64,000 bases of DNA from Bacteroidales bacterium (GCA_028277395.1 JANQGJ010000019.1:1-64000), one strand, 5' to 3'; counted from the first letter of the stretch, positions 37,783 to 47,836 are shown. The notes: generated from the sequence alone by a model not told the origin. Program-made: numbers and translations.

Positions 37783-39304
37783 AGATACCATCAATCAGGG
37801 CATCAGCCAATTCATAATCCACTTCGCGCAGAAAACGGATGGTATTACTGATTTCAGTATGCATTACCTTGTCTTCAAGAATAAACGATACCTTCTCCCT
37901 GTACTTGTTTAAAAACTCTTCAAGCATAGATGAAGTTTGTTTCGGCTTACGAAAGTCCATTGCCTGAGCAGCATTAAACAGTTCAATTGCCAGAATTCGC
38001 TCAAGGTTTTCAACAACTTTGAAAGCCTTGGTAGCTGCGTTTGCTCCCATGCTTACATGATCTTCCTGTCCCTGTGATGATTCAATAGAGTCAACAGACG
38101 CAGGAGTACATAATTGTTTGTTTTGATTAACAATTGATGCTGCAGTATATTGAGGGATCATAAAGCCGGAGTTAAGACCTGGGTTAGCCACCAGGAACGG
38201 AGGTAATCCTCTTTTCCCATGAAGTAGCTGATAAGTCCTGCGTTCTGAAATATTTCCCCATTCAGCTGCAGCAATTGCCATGTTATCCAATGCCAGTGCA
38301 AGTGGTTGTCCATGGAAATTACCACCTGAAATGATCAGGTCTTTTTCAGGGAAGATTGTTGGATTATCAGTCACGGCATTTATTTCGGCAGAAAATACGG
38401 TACTTACATAATTAATGGAATCTTTCGATGCTCCGTGAACCTGTGGAATACACCTGAATGAATATGGATCCTGCACATGCTCTTTGTATTGGGAAATCAG
38501 CTCACTGCCATCAAGAATATTTCTGAATCTTTCAGCAGTTTGGATTTGACCCAAATGTGGCCGGATCTGATGAATTTCATCATAAAAAGGTTCAATTCTT
38601 CCATCAAATGCATCAAGTGAAATGGCTCCGATAATATCTGCCAGTTCCGATAACCTGTAAACCTTAAGGAGAGAATAAACACCATAGGCACTCATAAACT
38701 GAGTTCCGTTTAATAAGGCCAGACCTTCTTTGGATTTAAGCTTGATCGGTTCAAAACCCAGGTGTGATAATGCTTCTGAAGCAGTAGTTCGCTCACCTCT
38801 GTAATATACATCACCTAATCCCAGTAAGGGCAATGACATATGCGCAAGAGGTGACAGATCACCTGATGCACCTAATGAGCCCTGTTGGTAAACCACAGGA
38901 ATTAAATCATTATTGAAGAAATCGGCCAGTCTGTTTATGGTAAGTAATTGTACTCCTGAATGTCCGTACGATAATGACTGTATTTTTAACAGGATCATAA
39001 GTTTCACAATCTCCTGAGGGACTTCATCACCGGTACCACATGCGTGAGACTTTACAAGATTTTCCTGAAGTTTTCCCAGGTCTTCCTGAGATATGCTCTT
39101 GTTATATAGGGCCCCAAAACCAGTGTTTATACCATAAACAGGTGTATCCTCTTTCCTGGTTTTCTTGTCAAGATATTCTCTGCAGGCAACAACCCTGCTA
39201 ACTGACTCTTCCGACAGCTTAACTTTGTAGTTGTCCTTTAATATTGTAAATATAGTCCTGAAAGTTAGTTTATCAGAACTTATTTCATGTATTTTCAACG
39301 TCAT
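37781..39304 (-). CDS. hutH: histidine ammonia-lyase
   Basis: Deaminates L-histidine to urocanate. The 507-residue MIO enzyme has the cofactor-forming tripeptide Ala146-Ser147-Gly148 in GSLGASGDLSPLAHM, Tyr57 in PVYGINTGFG, and the selectivity pair Ser86-His87 in NLVKSHACGTG. Ser-His at this place is typical of histidine lyases, whereas tyrosine lyases carry His-Leu and phenylalanine lyases Phe-Leu. The later blocks SSQGQEDHVSMGANAA and NGTQFMSAYG also fit. It follows hisS by 12 bases on the same strand. No other hut genes (hutU, hutI) are in the window. Confidence 0.95.
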   Translation of the reverse strand: MTLKIHEISSDKLTFRTIFTILKDNYKVKLSEESVSRVVACREYLDKKTRKEDTPVYGINTGFGALYNKSISQEDLGKLQENLVKSHACGTGDEVPQEIVKLMILLKIQSLSYGHSGVQLLTINRLADFFNNDLIPVVYQQGSLGASGDLSPLAHMSLPLLGLGDVYYRGERTTASEALSHLGFEPIKLKSKEGLALLNGTQFMSAYGVYSLLKVYRLSELADIIGAISLDAFDGRIEPFYDEIHQIRPHLGQIQTAERFRNILDGSELISQYKEHVQDPYSFRCIPQVHGASKDSINYVSTVFSAEINAVTDNPTIFPEKDLIISGGNFHGQPLALALDNMAIAAAEWGNISERRTYQLLHGKRGLPPFLVANPGLNSGFMIPQYTAASIVNQNKQLCTPASVDSIESSQGQEDHVSMGANAATKAFKVVENLERILAIELFNAAQAMDFRKPKQTSSMLEEFLNKYREKVSFILEDKVMHTEISNTIRFLREVDYELADALIDGI

Positions 39305-39316
39305 TGTAATAAGTAT

Positions 39317-40681
39317 TTAATTTTCAAGTAAATTTATTAATTCATCAAAATTTACTTTTTGCTGCTCACCTGAATGCATATTCTTCAATGTGAATATTTC
39401 AGATTTTATCTCCTCTGTGCCGATTAGCAATACATAGGGTATTGACTTTTGATCAGCATATTTCATTTGCTTCTTCATTTTTGCAGAATCTGGATATAAT
39501 TCAGATGAAATACCTGCTGCTCTTAATTTCATAAGCAACTTAAGGCAATATTTTTCCTCTTCATCTCCAAAATTAACAAGCAATACTTTGGTAGTTTCAC
39601 TGCTTTCTTCCGGGAATACTCCCAATTCGTTCATTACATCATAAACTCTGTCGGCACCAAACGAAATTCCAACCCCGGATACATCCGGAAGTCCAAAAAT
39701 TCCGGTAAGGTCATCGTATCTTCCTCCTCCACAAATACTTCCAATTTTCATATCTTTTGCTACCACTTCAATTATTGCACCTGTATAGTAGTTAAGTCCT
39801 CTTGCAAGAGTGAGGTCAAATGACCATTTGTTATTAAGTCGTAATTCCTTGAGGTGTTTAAGAACAGTCATTAGTTCATTAATCCCAGTTAGTCCTGTTT
39901 CTGAGTTTTCAAGGATCCCCATTAATTTAGGAAACTTCTCTTTTAATAAACCGTCAAGATTAATAATTGGCTGTAGTTTATCAATGGCTGCCTGTGTCAA
40001 ACCTTTCGAAGCCAGTTCTTCATTAACTTTATCAATACCAATCTTCTCAAGTTTGTCAATCGCTACCGTTAAATCTGTTAATTTATCAGCCTCACCGATT
40101 ATCTCAGCAATACCACTCAGAATTTTACGGTTGTTTAATTTTATTTCGACATTGATACCTAATTTCGTAAATACCTCATCAATTATCAGGATGAGTTCAA
40201 CTTCATTTAATAGTGAATTACTTCCAATTACATCAACATCACACTGGAAAAATTCACGATATCTTCCTTTTTGAGGTTTGTCGGCGCGCCATACAGGTTG
40301 TATCTGGTATCTTTTAAAAGGAAAAGTAATGTCGTTTCGGTTTTGAACAACATATCTTGCAAAAGGAACAGTTAGATCATAGCGCAAACCTTTTTCACAT
40401 AACTTGTTTGTTAACTTGTTAAATTCAGGATGTTCAAAATCATCAGCAGATGTTTTTTTTAGAAAGTCACCCGAGTTTAGTATTTTAAACAATAACCTGT
40501 CACCTTCTTCTCCGTATTTTCCCATCAGTGTCGAAAGGTTTTCCATTGCCGGGGTTTCGATCGGGAGGTATCCGTATTTTTTGAATACATCTCTGATAGT
40601 ATTGAAAATATAGTTTCTTCTTATCATTTGTGATGGAGAAAAATCTCTTGTGCCCTTTGGTATAGATGGTTTTTGAGCCAT
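39317..40681 (-). CDS. hisS: histidyl-tRNA synthetase
   Basis: A class II synthetase that charges tRNA-His. The 454-residue sequence contains [17 protein letters not shown], motif 1 around [32 protein letters not shown], motif 2 with the [19 protein letters not shown] block, the HisRS-specific [14 protein letters not shown] near residue 300, and motif 3 [11 protein letters not shown] near 335. A C-terminal anticodon-binding domain follows. It is the first gene of an operon with hutH. Confidence 0.97.
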   Translation of the reverse strand: MAQKPSIPKGTRDFSPSQMIRRNYIFNTIRDVFKKYGYLPIETPAMENLSTLMGKYGEEGDRLLFKILNSGDFLKKTSADDFEHPEFNKLTNKLCEKGLRYDLTVPFARYVVQNRNDITFPFKRYQIQPVWRADKPQKGRYREFFQCDVDVIGSNSLLNEVELILIIDEVFTKLGINVEIKLNNRKILSGIAEIIGEADKLTDLTVAIDKLEKIGIDKVNEELASKGLTQAAIDKLQPIINLDGLLKEKFPKLMGILENSETGLTGINELMTVLKHLKELRLNNKWSFDLTLARGLNYYTGAIIEVVAKDMKIGSICGGGRYDDLTGIFGLPDVSGVGISFGADRVYDVMNELGVFPEESSETTKVLLVNFGDEEEKYCLKLLMKLRAAGISSELYPDSAKMKKQMKYADQKSIPYVLLIGTEEIKSEIFTLKNMHSGEQQKVNFDELINLLEN

Positions 40682-40758
40682 TTCTTTAATTTTAATAGTA
40701 AGTTGTTACCGATATCGTTAATAGAAATCGTGTAAATTTCATGAAAGTTACGGAGTGG

Positions 40759-40766
40759 CAAAAGTA
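40759..40766 (-). promoter_or_regulatory. -7 promoter element for hisS-hutH
   Basis: The minus strand reads TACTTTTG followed by CC, a perfect TAnnTTTG element 77 bases upstream of the hisS ATG. The implied leader is about 70 bases. Confidence 0.45.
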
Positions 40767-40848
40767 CTAATTAATGGAAAATCCGTAAGCATTTTTATTA
40801 ACTTATCGAATCAAACCAGTTGTTGATTCATAATTAATAAGTTTATAA

Positions 40849-40869
40849 ATAAAAACGGGGAACTTCCCG
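40849..40869 (-). terminator. weak Rho-independent terminator after the nitroreductase gene
   Basis: On the minus strand GGGA and TCCC can pair around AGT within CGGGAAGTTCCCCG. This is followed by GTTTTTATTT, 5 bases after the stop at 40874. The stem is short, so it may be inefficient. Confidence 0.45.
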
Positions 40870-40873
40870 ATAA

Positions 40874-41452
40874 TTAGCCTTTCCGACTGATGATAATATC
40901 TTCAATATTCCTTTTGGGGACGTAATGTATTCCTGATTCATCTTCAAAATAACTAACTGAACCATCTTCTGATACTGTGGTAAGCTCAATTTTTTGATCA
41001 GGATAACCAATAGCAATAACCTGCACAATTTCAATATTTTCTGGTAAATCAAAATATTTAGCAATTGCATACCGGTTTACAGTCCGAATTATACATCCTC
41101 CCATGTTATTTTCAGTTGCTGCCAGGAGTATGGTTTGTGCTGAAATGCCTGCATCAATTAAAGCCTGATCGTTCAGGTCTTTGTCAATACACATTATAAT
41201 ATATGCGGGAGGTTGTTGTGATTTATCAGGACCATCCCAATGTTTTAAATGCCATGCCCATTTTAGATGACTAAAAACAAAGTCTACATCTTTAGGAGTT
41301 GTAACAAGTAAATATTTTAGTGGCTGGCAATTTTTGGAAGAAGGAGTCAGTCTGGCAATGTCAACAAGGTCTTCCAACTGACCTGCTGTTACTTTCTTTG
41401 TATTTACAAACTTACGATAGCTTCTGTTACGAATTACTAGATCTTTAATCAT
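40874..41452 (-). CDS. nitroreductase family protein
   Basis: A 192-residue FMN-dependent NAD(P)H oxidoreductase-like protein. Flavin-binding text is visible at the N terminus (IRNRSYRKF followed by ARLTPSSKNCQPLKYLLV) and near the C terminus (VIAIGYPDQKIEL). The middle has DAGISAQTILLAATENNMGGC. Nitroreductases of this type reduce nitro groups, quinones or unsaturated substrates; the natural substrate is not predictable. It starts 1 base after the upstream glycosyltransferase stop, forming a two-gene unit, with a weak terminator downstream. Confidence 0.87.
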   Translation of the reverse strand: MIKDLVIRNRSYRKFVNTKKVTAGQLEDLVDIARLTPSSKNCQPLKYLLVTTPKDVDFVFSHLKWAWHLKHWDGPDKSQQPPAYIIMCIDKDLNDQALIDAGISAQTILLAATENNMGGCIIRTVNRYAIAKYFDLPENIEIVQVIAIGYPDQKIELTTVSEDGSVSYFEDESGIHYVPKRNIEDIIISRKG

Positions 41453-41453
41453 A

Positions 41454-42623
41454 TCAACTATTATTTATGATTGAATGTAGTTTATTGGTTGCCTGATCCC
41501 AGCTGTGATTATTATGTACAAATGAATAACCATTTTCGGCTATTGATTCTCTTAAGTCATCATTTTCCAGAAGATTGATAAGATGAGTGGCCAATTCGGT
41601 TTCATTATTACCAACAAGTATTTCTTTGTTATTCCCGGCCTGTAGAGCGTCATTGGCCAGCGATGTGGTAATAGTTGGTATTTTCATCGACATTGCCTCC
41701 AACAGTTTATTCTGCAACCCTGTACCAATTCTCATCGGTGCAATAAATATTCCGGCAGCAGAATAGGCATCCCGGATATCGTCCATCCATCCCGTTACTT
41801 CCACTAATTCTGATTTTAGAGAAAGCACTTTTCTTGATGGACTTGCACCAGCCAGTACAACTTTAGCATCAGGGTGCTTTTGCCAGACTATTGGCATTAT
41901 GTTTCTAACAAGGAATTCGGCAGCATCAATGTTTGGCGGATAGCCCATATTACCTGTGAAAATAATATCGTACTTCTTTGCATTCTCAATTGGTTTGAAA
42001 TATGAATGATCAACTCCATTTGGAATAACATGTATTTCTTTTTTGTCCTTGTGAGGGATCAAATCCCTGTCAGGAATTGATATTATGGTTTTATTCTCGA
42101 AACAGTCAAAAATTTCTCTTTCATATCTCAGTAACCTTCTGTATTCAAGGGTAAAAACAGGTTTAAAAAGAAGCGACTTCTTTCTCTGTCTTCTTTTAAT
42201 TCCATATGAGAGTACATCCTGATAATCCAGAGTCTTTTTCAACTCAATATTTCTCAAATATTCAGTTGTTCGGATAAGCTGGCAGTAGAGATGGTCAGGT
42301 TTATAATGCTCAATTAGTCTTATTATTTCTTTATGAGCTTTCCGACTGTAAAAGTATCCTGTTTGAATAGGTCTTTTACTTAATAAAGCAAGTAACATGT
42401 TCCAATACCTGCCAGGGATGGAAAGGTCGAGGAAATTAATTGATAAACAATAAGGTGATAACTTACTAAATGCTTCTTGCTTATCTAATTTGGAGACAGG
42501 ATTTAGAGCGCAAAGAATGATTTCATTCTTTTTGGAGAGTTCCTTAATCTGATGAAATGCTCTTAGTTTATCACCTTTCTCCAGCGGAAACGGTACTCTT
42601 GATAACAGTACAAATATCCTCAT
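41454..42623 (-). CDS. GT4-family glycosyltransferase
   Basis: This 389-residue GT-B enzyme has an N-terminal acceptor domain starting FVLLSRVPFPLEKGDKLRAF, a donor domain with IIFTGNMGYPPNIDAAEF near residue 225, and the late block APMRIGTGLQNKLLEAMSM with the conserved Glu of GT4 enzymes. It resembles the TIGR03087-type (PEP-CTERM/Stp1) transferases. It probably adds a sugar to a cell-surface glycan or lipid carrier; donor and acceptor are unknown. It is first in an operon with the nitroreductase gene. Confidence 0.85.
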   Translation of the reverse strand: MRIFVLLSRVPFPLEKGDKLRAFHQIKELSKKNEIILCALNPVSKLDKQEAFSKLSPYCLSINFLDLSIPGRYWNMLLALLSKRPIQTGYFYSRKAHKEIIRLIEHYKPDHLYCQLIRTTEYLRNIELKKTLDYQDVLSYGIKRRQRKKSLLFKPVFTLEYRRLLRYEREIFDCFENKTIISIPDRDLIPHKDKKEIHVIPNGVDHSYFKPIENAKKYDIIFTGNMGYPPNIDAAEFLVRNIMPIVWQKHPDAKVVLAGASPSRKVLSLKSELVEVTGWMDDIRDAYSAAGIFIAPMRIGTGLQNKLLEAMSMKIPTITTSLANDALQAGNNKEILVGNNETELATHLINLLENDDLRESIAENGYSFVHNNHSWDQATNKLHSIINNS

Positions 42624-42788
42624 AACAACGAATCATTTAATTAAATTGTAATCAGCTACCCGCTTAATATTACACCAAACTTTTGTTAAGATTTCAAATC
42701 AAACACTAAAGTAAACCCTGAAGTATCATTGGTAGTGATGACTGTTTAATAATAGATTATGAACAAAAAATCTCAACAAAATTGTGTG

Positions 42789-42796
42789 CAAAGATA
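42789..42796 (-). promoter_or_regulatory. -7 promoter element for the GT4-nitroreductase operon
   Basis: The minus strand reads TATCTTTG followed by CA, a perfect TAnnTTTG element 165 bases upstream of the ATG at 42623. It is in an otherwise AT-rich 299-base gap (42624-42922) in which nothing else was recognised. Confidence 0.4.
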
Positions 42797-42922
42797 AATT
42801 AGATTTTTAAAGATTAAAATGTGATTTAGGGCAGATTAATATTATTCACTTGATATTTCAACTTATTTCCTGAAATCAGGATATGGTAAATATTTAATAG
42901 TACAACATAAACTATGATAATG

Positions 42923-44149
42923 TCAATTGTGTGTTTTGGTTTTTTTTATTAATTCCATATAGAATAATATAAGTTTGTCTATCAGCTCAGGGTTATTGTG
43001 ATGATCATAGATCAATTGTCTTGCTTTTAACCCAATAGAGGCTGCATTTTTTCTGTTTTGATAGAGAGAACGTATGGCATCAATATATGATCCGGCATCA
43101 TCAGCTATCATAATATTTTCTCCATGGGTGTAGTTGATTCCTTCAGCACCGATTGTTGTAGATATAACAGCTTTGGCAAGTGCCATACTCTCAATTATTT
43201 TGATCCTGATACCACTACCTGAGAATAATGGTGCAATGGATATGGATTTAGAATTAATAAAAGAATATGCATCGGGGACTTCTCCAACGACAATAACATT
43301 ATCCAGTTTTAACTCTGTTAACCATTTGGGCATTTCTCTGCCGGCCAGGTAAAGCTTCAAATCTTTAAATTCAGTGTTTACTGCCGGCCAGACATTTTCA
43401 AGAAACCATTTGATACCTTCCTGGTTTGGGATCCAGTTCATAGCACCAATATGAAATAATGCGTGTTCGGTTTTATTTTGGTTATCTGCTTTAATTTTTG
43501 ACAGATCTACACCAAATGAGATGGTAATTACCTTAACATCACGCTCTTTTTCAAAAAACAAAGCATCTTTGGAAGATATGGGAACTATTCCATCGTAAAA
43601 TGATAGTATTTGTTTCTCATATTTCTCGAGAGTCCGGGCAAGGTGTGTCAGGTATAATTTCTTTAACGGATTTTTTGTAATTGAGGCTACACGCTTCCAA
43701 ATGAGGTGTTCTATATTGTGAGCCCTTAGGACAATTGATGCAGAAGAGTACTTTCGTATGGTATCAATGTAAGGTGACATAAACAATGTTTCGATCTGCA
43801 CTATATCGAAATCAGTTTCTTTTAATATTTCAGTAAGCTTATTCTCAAATGATTTTGATATAAAACGCTGAACGTGATACGATTTATTTGTGAAAAGATT
43901 AAAAAAAGCGCAAATGGGTTTAATGCTCAGGTCAACATAAATAAGTTCAATATTTGTTTTCTTTTTGTATTCCGGAGGAATATCCTTTGGATCAAAATTG
44001 TACTTATTGGTATTAATAGCTAATACTTTAACAGTATGTCCTTTGTTTATAACGCCTTCGATAATATTATTCATAGCAATTGGACCACCTTCACGGGGAG
44101 GCCATGGTGATTTATTGCATATGAACAATACGTTTAACTTACTGGCCAT
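42923..44149 (-). CDS. GT4-family glycosyltransferase
   Basis: A 408-residue GT-B enzyme related to the neighbouring GT at 41454-42623. The N terminus reads VLFICNKSPWPPREGGPIAM. The donor domain has HIGAMNWIPNQEGIKWFLEN near residue 235, and the nucleotide-sugar block is APLFSGSGIRIKIIESMALA. The Gly-rich loop and the Glu of IIES are the expected GT4 features. The gene overlaps the LptF/G permease gene by 11 bases, so its expression is coupled to an LPS-transport component. A role in a surface polysaccharide is likely but the sugar is unknown. Confidence 0.85.
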   Translation of the reverse strand: MASKLNVLFICNKSPWPPREGGPIAMNNIIEGVINKGHTVKVLAINTNKYNFDPKDIPPEYKKKTNIELIYVDLSIKPICAFFNLFTNKSYHVQRFISKSFENKLTEILKETDFDIVQIETLFMSPYIDTIRKYSSASIVLRAHNIEHLIWKRVASITKNPLKKLYLTHLARTLEKYEKQILSFYDGIVPISSKDALFFEKERDVKVITISFGVDLSKIKADNQNKTEHALFHIGAMNWIPNQEGIKWFLENVWPAVNTEFKDLKLYLAGREMPKWLTELKLDNVIVVGEVPDAYSFINSKSISIAPLFSGSGIRIKIIESMALAKAVISTTIGAEGINYTHGENIMIADDAGSYIDAIRSLYQNRKNAASIGLKARQLIYDHHNNPELIDKLILFYMELIKKTKTHN

Positions 44150-45587
44150 TCAGATCTTTACTTTTATTCAACTTGAGTTTTTTAAACATGTTATTCCAGC
44201 TTTCAGTATCCATGAGTTGTGCATCTGAAGTAGCTTTATAGGTTAAAAACAGTCCCAGTGGAAGAACTATTAGGGTAGATAACCACAATCCAAACTCTAC
44301 ATTCCACTCACCGGTTTTAACTGCCTTTTCTCCTGTCATAGAAACTACATGGTACAAAACAAAGAAAACGACAGAAACAACAACCGGAAGTCCCAGACCT
44401 CCTTTTCTTATAATTGCACCCAGAGGTGCACCTATGAAGAAGAAAATAAAACATGCGATAGAAAGCTTAAACTTTTGATGCCATACAACTTCATGTTTGG
44501 TAATTACCTGTTTTCTTGTTTTCAGTTCTTTGTTAAATGCAATTATGTTTTCTTTTGCTGACCTGGCCCCACGAAGAGCTATCTCCATAATATCTTTCCT
44601 GTTTTTCAGATCAAAGTTGTCAAGTACCGGCATTACAAGACTATCAGTTTTAAGTTCGGTCTTTGATTCAGGTAATAATGGTATGGAGTCTTCCAGATAA
44701 GAATATTTTTTAAGAAAATTATTAAGATATCTGTTACTGGCATTGATATGTTTGTTGCTTAGCGAATCAATAGAGTAGTTAAGCTGCTGTATGTTAAGCA
44801 TTGAATAATGTGACTTGAACAAGTCTTCGTTTGTTCGGTTAAGCTGAAATTGCGAAAGGTCGAAATTGAGTATTTGTTTTTTAAATTTTGTAACTTCAAA
44901 AGGTCTGCTTACACGATACCTTGCAACGTTCGTAATATCATTGTATGTATAGCCATCGTATAAAGTAAAAATCAGGTTCTTTTTATCAGGACTTAATTGC
45001 ATAGTTCCGCTTTCTGCTGTAGTAACCGTAACATTACCCTGATTTTTTGAGTGATTGTATATTTTAACATCATATATGGTTTTATTATCCTTGGCTTTTT
45101 TACCTACCCGAATAACAAATCCTTCAAGACCGTGATAATAAATCCCTTCACTTATATTAAACGCAAGTTTTTGTTGTCGTACATCATAGAGCAGGGAGCC
45201 AAATTTTAAATTGGCAACCGGAAGAACATAGTTTGAGAATAAAAATGCTGATATACTAATTAATAATGAAAGAATTACCAGTGGTTTCATTGCTTTTCTA
45301 AGCGAAATCCCGGCTGCCTTCATGGCAACAAGTTCATAATGCTCCCCCATATTTCCAAAAGTCATAAGTGATGATAATAAAATGGCAAGTGGAAGAGCAA
45401 GCGGAACAAATGTTGATGAAGCGTAAAACATGAGTTTAGCAATTATGTACCACTCTAAACCTTTACCAACCAAATCATCAATATATTTCCAGAGAAACTG
45501 TAATAAAAGAATAAACAGGGCTATGAAAAAAGTAAACACAAAAGGTCCAAGATAGGACTTAAGCATATATAGGTTTAATTTCTTCAT
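44139..45587 (-). CDS. LptF/LptG family permease (YjgP/YjgQ)
   Basis: An inner-membrane permease of the LPS export ABC complex LptB2FG. The 482-residue protein has three N-terminal helices (YMLKSYLGPFVFTFFIALF onward), a periplasmic beta-jellyroll of about 250 residues, and three C-terminal helices (SIACFIFFFIGAPLGAIIRK with the family GAPLG text). Bacteroidota typically have divergent LptF/LptG, so which subunit this is cannot be decided. It heads a unit with an overlapping GT4 gene and has a clear promoter 20 bases upstream. Confidence 0.9.
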   Translation of the reverse strand: MKKLNLYMLKSYLGPFVFTFFIALFILLLQFLWKYIDDLVGKGLEWYIIAKLMFYASSTFVPLALPLAILLSSLMTFGNMGEHYELVAMKAAGISLRKAMKPLVILSLLISISAFLFSNYVLPVANLKFGSLLYDVRQQKLAFNISEGIYYHGLEGFVIRVGKKAKDNKTIYDVKIYNHSKNQGNVTVTTAESGTMQLSPDKKNLIFTLYDGYTYNDITNVARYRVSRPFEVTKFKKQILNFDLSQFQLNRTNEDLFKSHYSMLNIQQLNYSIDSLSNKHINASNRYLNNFLKKYSYLEDSIPLLPESKTELKTDSLVMPVLDNFDLKNRKDIMEIALRGARSAKENIIAFNKELKTRKQVITKHEVVWHQKFKLSIACFIFFFIGAPLGAIIRKGGLGLPVVVSVVFFVLYHVVSMTGEKAVKTGEWNVEFGLWLSTLIVLPLGLFLTYKATSDAQLMDTESWNNMFKKLKLNKSKDLNGQ

Positions 45588-45606
45588 GTATAATAAAAAA
45601 TGATTG

Positions 45607-45614
45607 CAAATATA
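45607..45614 (-). promoter_or_regulatory. -7 promoter element for the lptF/G-GT4 operon
   Basis: The minus strand reads TATATTTG followed by C, a perfect TAnnTTTG element 19 bases before the ATG at 45587. The leader would be about 13 bases. The remaining 45615-45846 region is AT-rich and shows nothing else recognised. Confidence 0.55.
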
Positions 45615-45846
45615 GTTACAAATTGTTTGCTCTACCGGTTTAATATGGAATAAGAAAACTCATTTATTTTACTTAAAAACCAACACAAATGAGTTAGTAA
45701 TAAAAAGTTGTGTTTTAATAACAACATGATAAACATAAATTTATTATTTTTACATGCCGACAAATAGAAACATATAGTGTTTTACGATTCATTATTTAGT
45801 TATTAAGTTTTTTATAATTAATTGTTAGGGTGTATGAACAATATGT

Positions 45847-45854
45847 TATATTTG
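45847..45854 (+). promoter_or_regulatory. -7 promoter element for the first T9SS cargo gene
   Basis: TATATTTG matches TAnnTTTG perfectly, 53 bases before the ATG at 45908. A TTG at 45822-45824 is a possible -33 element, slightly too far at 22 bases. The 11-base run ATGTTATATTT here recurs upstream of the third paralogue at 50224-50234. Confidence 0.5.
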
Positions 45855-45907
45855 TTGCCTGAAAAAGGAAAGATAATTAACCATTTGTTAAATTAAATTT
45901 AAAAATC

Positions 45908-47836
45908 ATGAAAAAATTATTACTTTTTGTATTAGCTTTTGGAATTGGTTTTGCTTCAGTTGCACAAACAAAACATGTGTTAAGAAGTACCAAAGCTCCT
46001 AATGCTGATGTATTAATGGAAGCTGCACCTCAGAGTTTAGGTAGTGTTATGGATAACGAGATACCTGAGACTATTACCGGTGAGATGAAAGGACGTGATG
46101 TTCAGTACATCCCAATAGGTCAGTCTGGTAATGGTTACGGTTTGTATGGTAATTCTCGTACATACCTTTGGGCAGACCCAAATATCAACAGTGTTGCGTT
46201 TGTACACCGTATGACAGGAGGTGTAGAAGTTGAAGGTAACAGCCGTTTGGCATATGATTTATCTACTGATGGAGGTGCAACCTGGACAACAAACGTTCAG
46301 GTATATACACCAACAGGCCCTGGCCCACAGTATCCACAGGATGGTGGTAGATATCCACAATGCGGTATTGTAAATCCTGAGGGAAATACTGATCCTGCAA
46401 ATGCATACTTTACCTATTTCTGCCCAACGCTTGACAACACAAACGGAAACTGGGGTGGTTATGGTTACGGTTCAAACCCACTTACCGCTACAGATCCTGC
46501 AACACCTTCACAGGTTAACCTGCACTCAGGTGGTGATTTCTGGCGTTTAATCCCGGATGCTTATACAGTTACTTCAAAAGGTGTAACATGGTATGTTGAT
46601 GGTAACTACGAAGGTGCTGATTATACTTTCAATGGAACTTTGACAGTTGGTAAAGGTGAGATTGTTGATGGTGAACTGGCAGTTACTGAAAGTGTTATGG
46701 ACTTTATGGATAATGGTGATGCTATTAATGATAGTAAAATTGCCTTTGGTCCTGATGGAATGACAGGATATATAGTTGTTATGACTGACTGGGAAAGCGA
46801 TCCAACTCCATTTACAAGCTATCATCCAGTAATTATAAAAACTACCGATGGTGGTAACACATGGGGAGATCCTGTTAATGTTCAGCTTGGTGGTGCTGAC
46901 GGTATTGAGTCTATTAAATACTACTGGTCAGATGAAATCATTGAGAGTATTGACTTTTACGGTCCTGGTTTCGACAGAGACGAAGTTTATTATAACATGG
47001 GATTCCATGCTGATATCATTGTTGATGGACAAGGCAACCCACATCTGACTGGTATTATTGCAATAGGAACAGATGATGGCTGGTACCCAGGTGAAGGTAC
47101 CATGGCTACATGGCATGTTTATTCAAAAGATGGTGGTACAACATGGGATGCTGTATCATTATATGATAATTTATTCTTCGATGGAACAATTGGTGATATC
47201 GAGATGTATAATCGTCCTTATGCCGGATCAACATATGATGGACATTACCTGTTCTTCTCATGGATAGATACAGATCTTGATGGTGCTGAAGCTAACACAA
47301 ATCCAAACATTTTTGTTGTAGGTTATGATTCAGAGGACCACACATATACAGATGTTGATAATGTAACAGAATTAAGCCTTTACTGGTTTAGCGCATTCTA
47401 CGGAACAGCCTCACAATATGTGTTTGCAACTGAAGGTGATAATGTTTGGGAATGTGAAATTCCATTCATATTTACAGAATATACTGTGCCAGGTGATCCT
47501 CAAGCTGAAATGAATTTCTACTATGTTGATGGATATGTAATTGATATGCCTGTAGGTATTGAAAATAATCCTGATATAGCTAATTTCTCAGTAGCTCAGA
47601 ATTCACCTAATCCAGCTGTAAATAACACAAGCATTCTGGTAACAACAGAAACTGCCGGTGATATCAGCTTAAGAGTTAGCAATATTCTTGGTCAGGTTGT
47701 TCATAGCGAAATTGTAAGCAACAGCGCGCTTGCTCACACATTCAATCTTGATGTTAGCAATCTTGATTCAGGTATTTATTTCTATACAATTGAAATTGGA
47801 AATAAAGCTATTACAAAGAAAATGCTTGTGAAATAA
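45908..47836 (+). CDS. secreted Asp-box protein with T9SS type A sorting domain, paralogue 1
   Basis: A 642-residue protein of unknown function. It has a signal peptide (MKKLLLFVLAFGIGFASVAQ), then a short region with RSTKAPN also found in paralogue 3. The body is beta-rich with Asp-box (BNR) motifs at STDGGATW (119-126), TTDGGNTW (312-319) and SKDGGTTW (406-413), implying a sialidase-like beta-propeller. The arginine-triad and FRIP motifs of true sialidases were not seen. The last 80 residues (QNSPNPAV to KKMLVK) are a T9SS type A sorting domain, so it is secreted across the outer membrane. It is the first of three tandem paralogues, with its own promoter and terminator. Confidence 0.88.
   Translation: MKKLLLFVLAFGIGFASVAQTKHVLRSTKAPNADVLMEAAPQSLGSVMDNEIPETITGEMKGRDVQYIPIGQSGNGYGLYGNSRTYLWADPNINSVAFVHRMTGGVEVEGNSRLAYDLSTDGGATWTTNVQVYTPTGPGPQYPQDGGRYPQCGIVNPEGNTDPANAYFTYFCPTLDNTNGNWGGYGYGSNPLTATDPATPSQVNLHSGGDFWRLIPDAYTVTSKGVTWYVDGNYEGADYTFNGTLTVGKGEIVDGELAVTESVMDFMDNGDAINDSKIAFGPDGMTGYIVVMTDWESDPTPFTSYHPVIIKTTDGGNTWGDPVNVQLGGADGIESIKYYWSDEIIESIDFYGPGFDRDEVYYNMGFHADIIVDGQGNPHLTGIIAIGTDDGWYPGEGTMATWHVYSKDGGTTWDAVSLYDNLFFDGTIGDIEMYNRPYAGSTYDGHYLFFSWIDTDLDGAEANTNPNIFVVGYDSEDHTYTDVDNVTELSLYWFSAFYGTASQYVFATEGDNVWECEIPFIFTEYTVPGDPQAEMNFYYVDGYVIDMPVGIENNPDIANFSVAQNSPNPAVNNTSILVTTETAGDISLRVSNILGQVVHSEIVSNSALAHTFNLDVSNLDSGIYFYTIEIGNKAITKKMLVK

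Noticed and set aside
37781..39304. Tyrosine ammonia-lyase for flexirubin-type synthesis, given the MMPL fusion in the window
   Set aside because: The selectivity pair is Ser-His as in histidine lyases, and the gene is in an operon with hisS, 26 kb away from the MMPL fusion.
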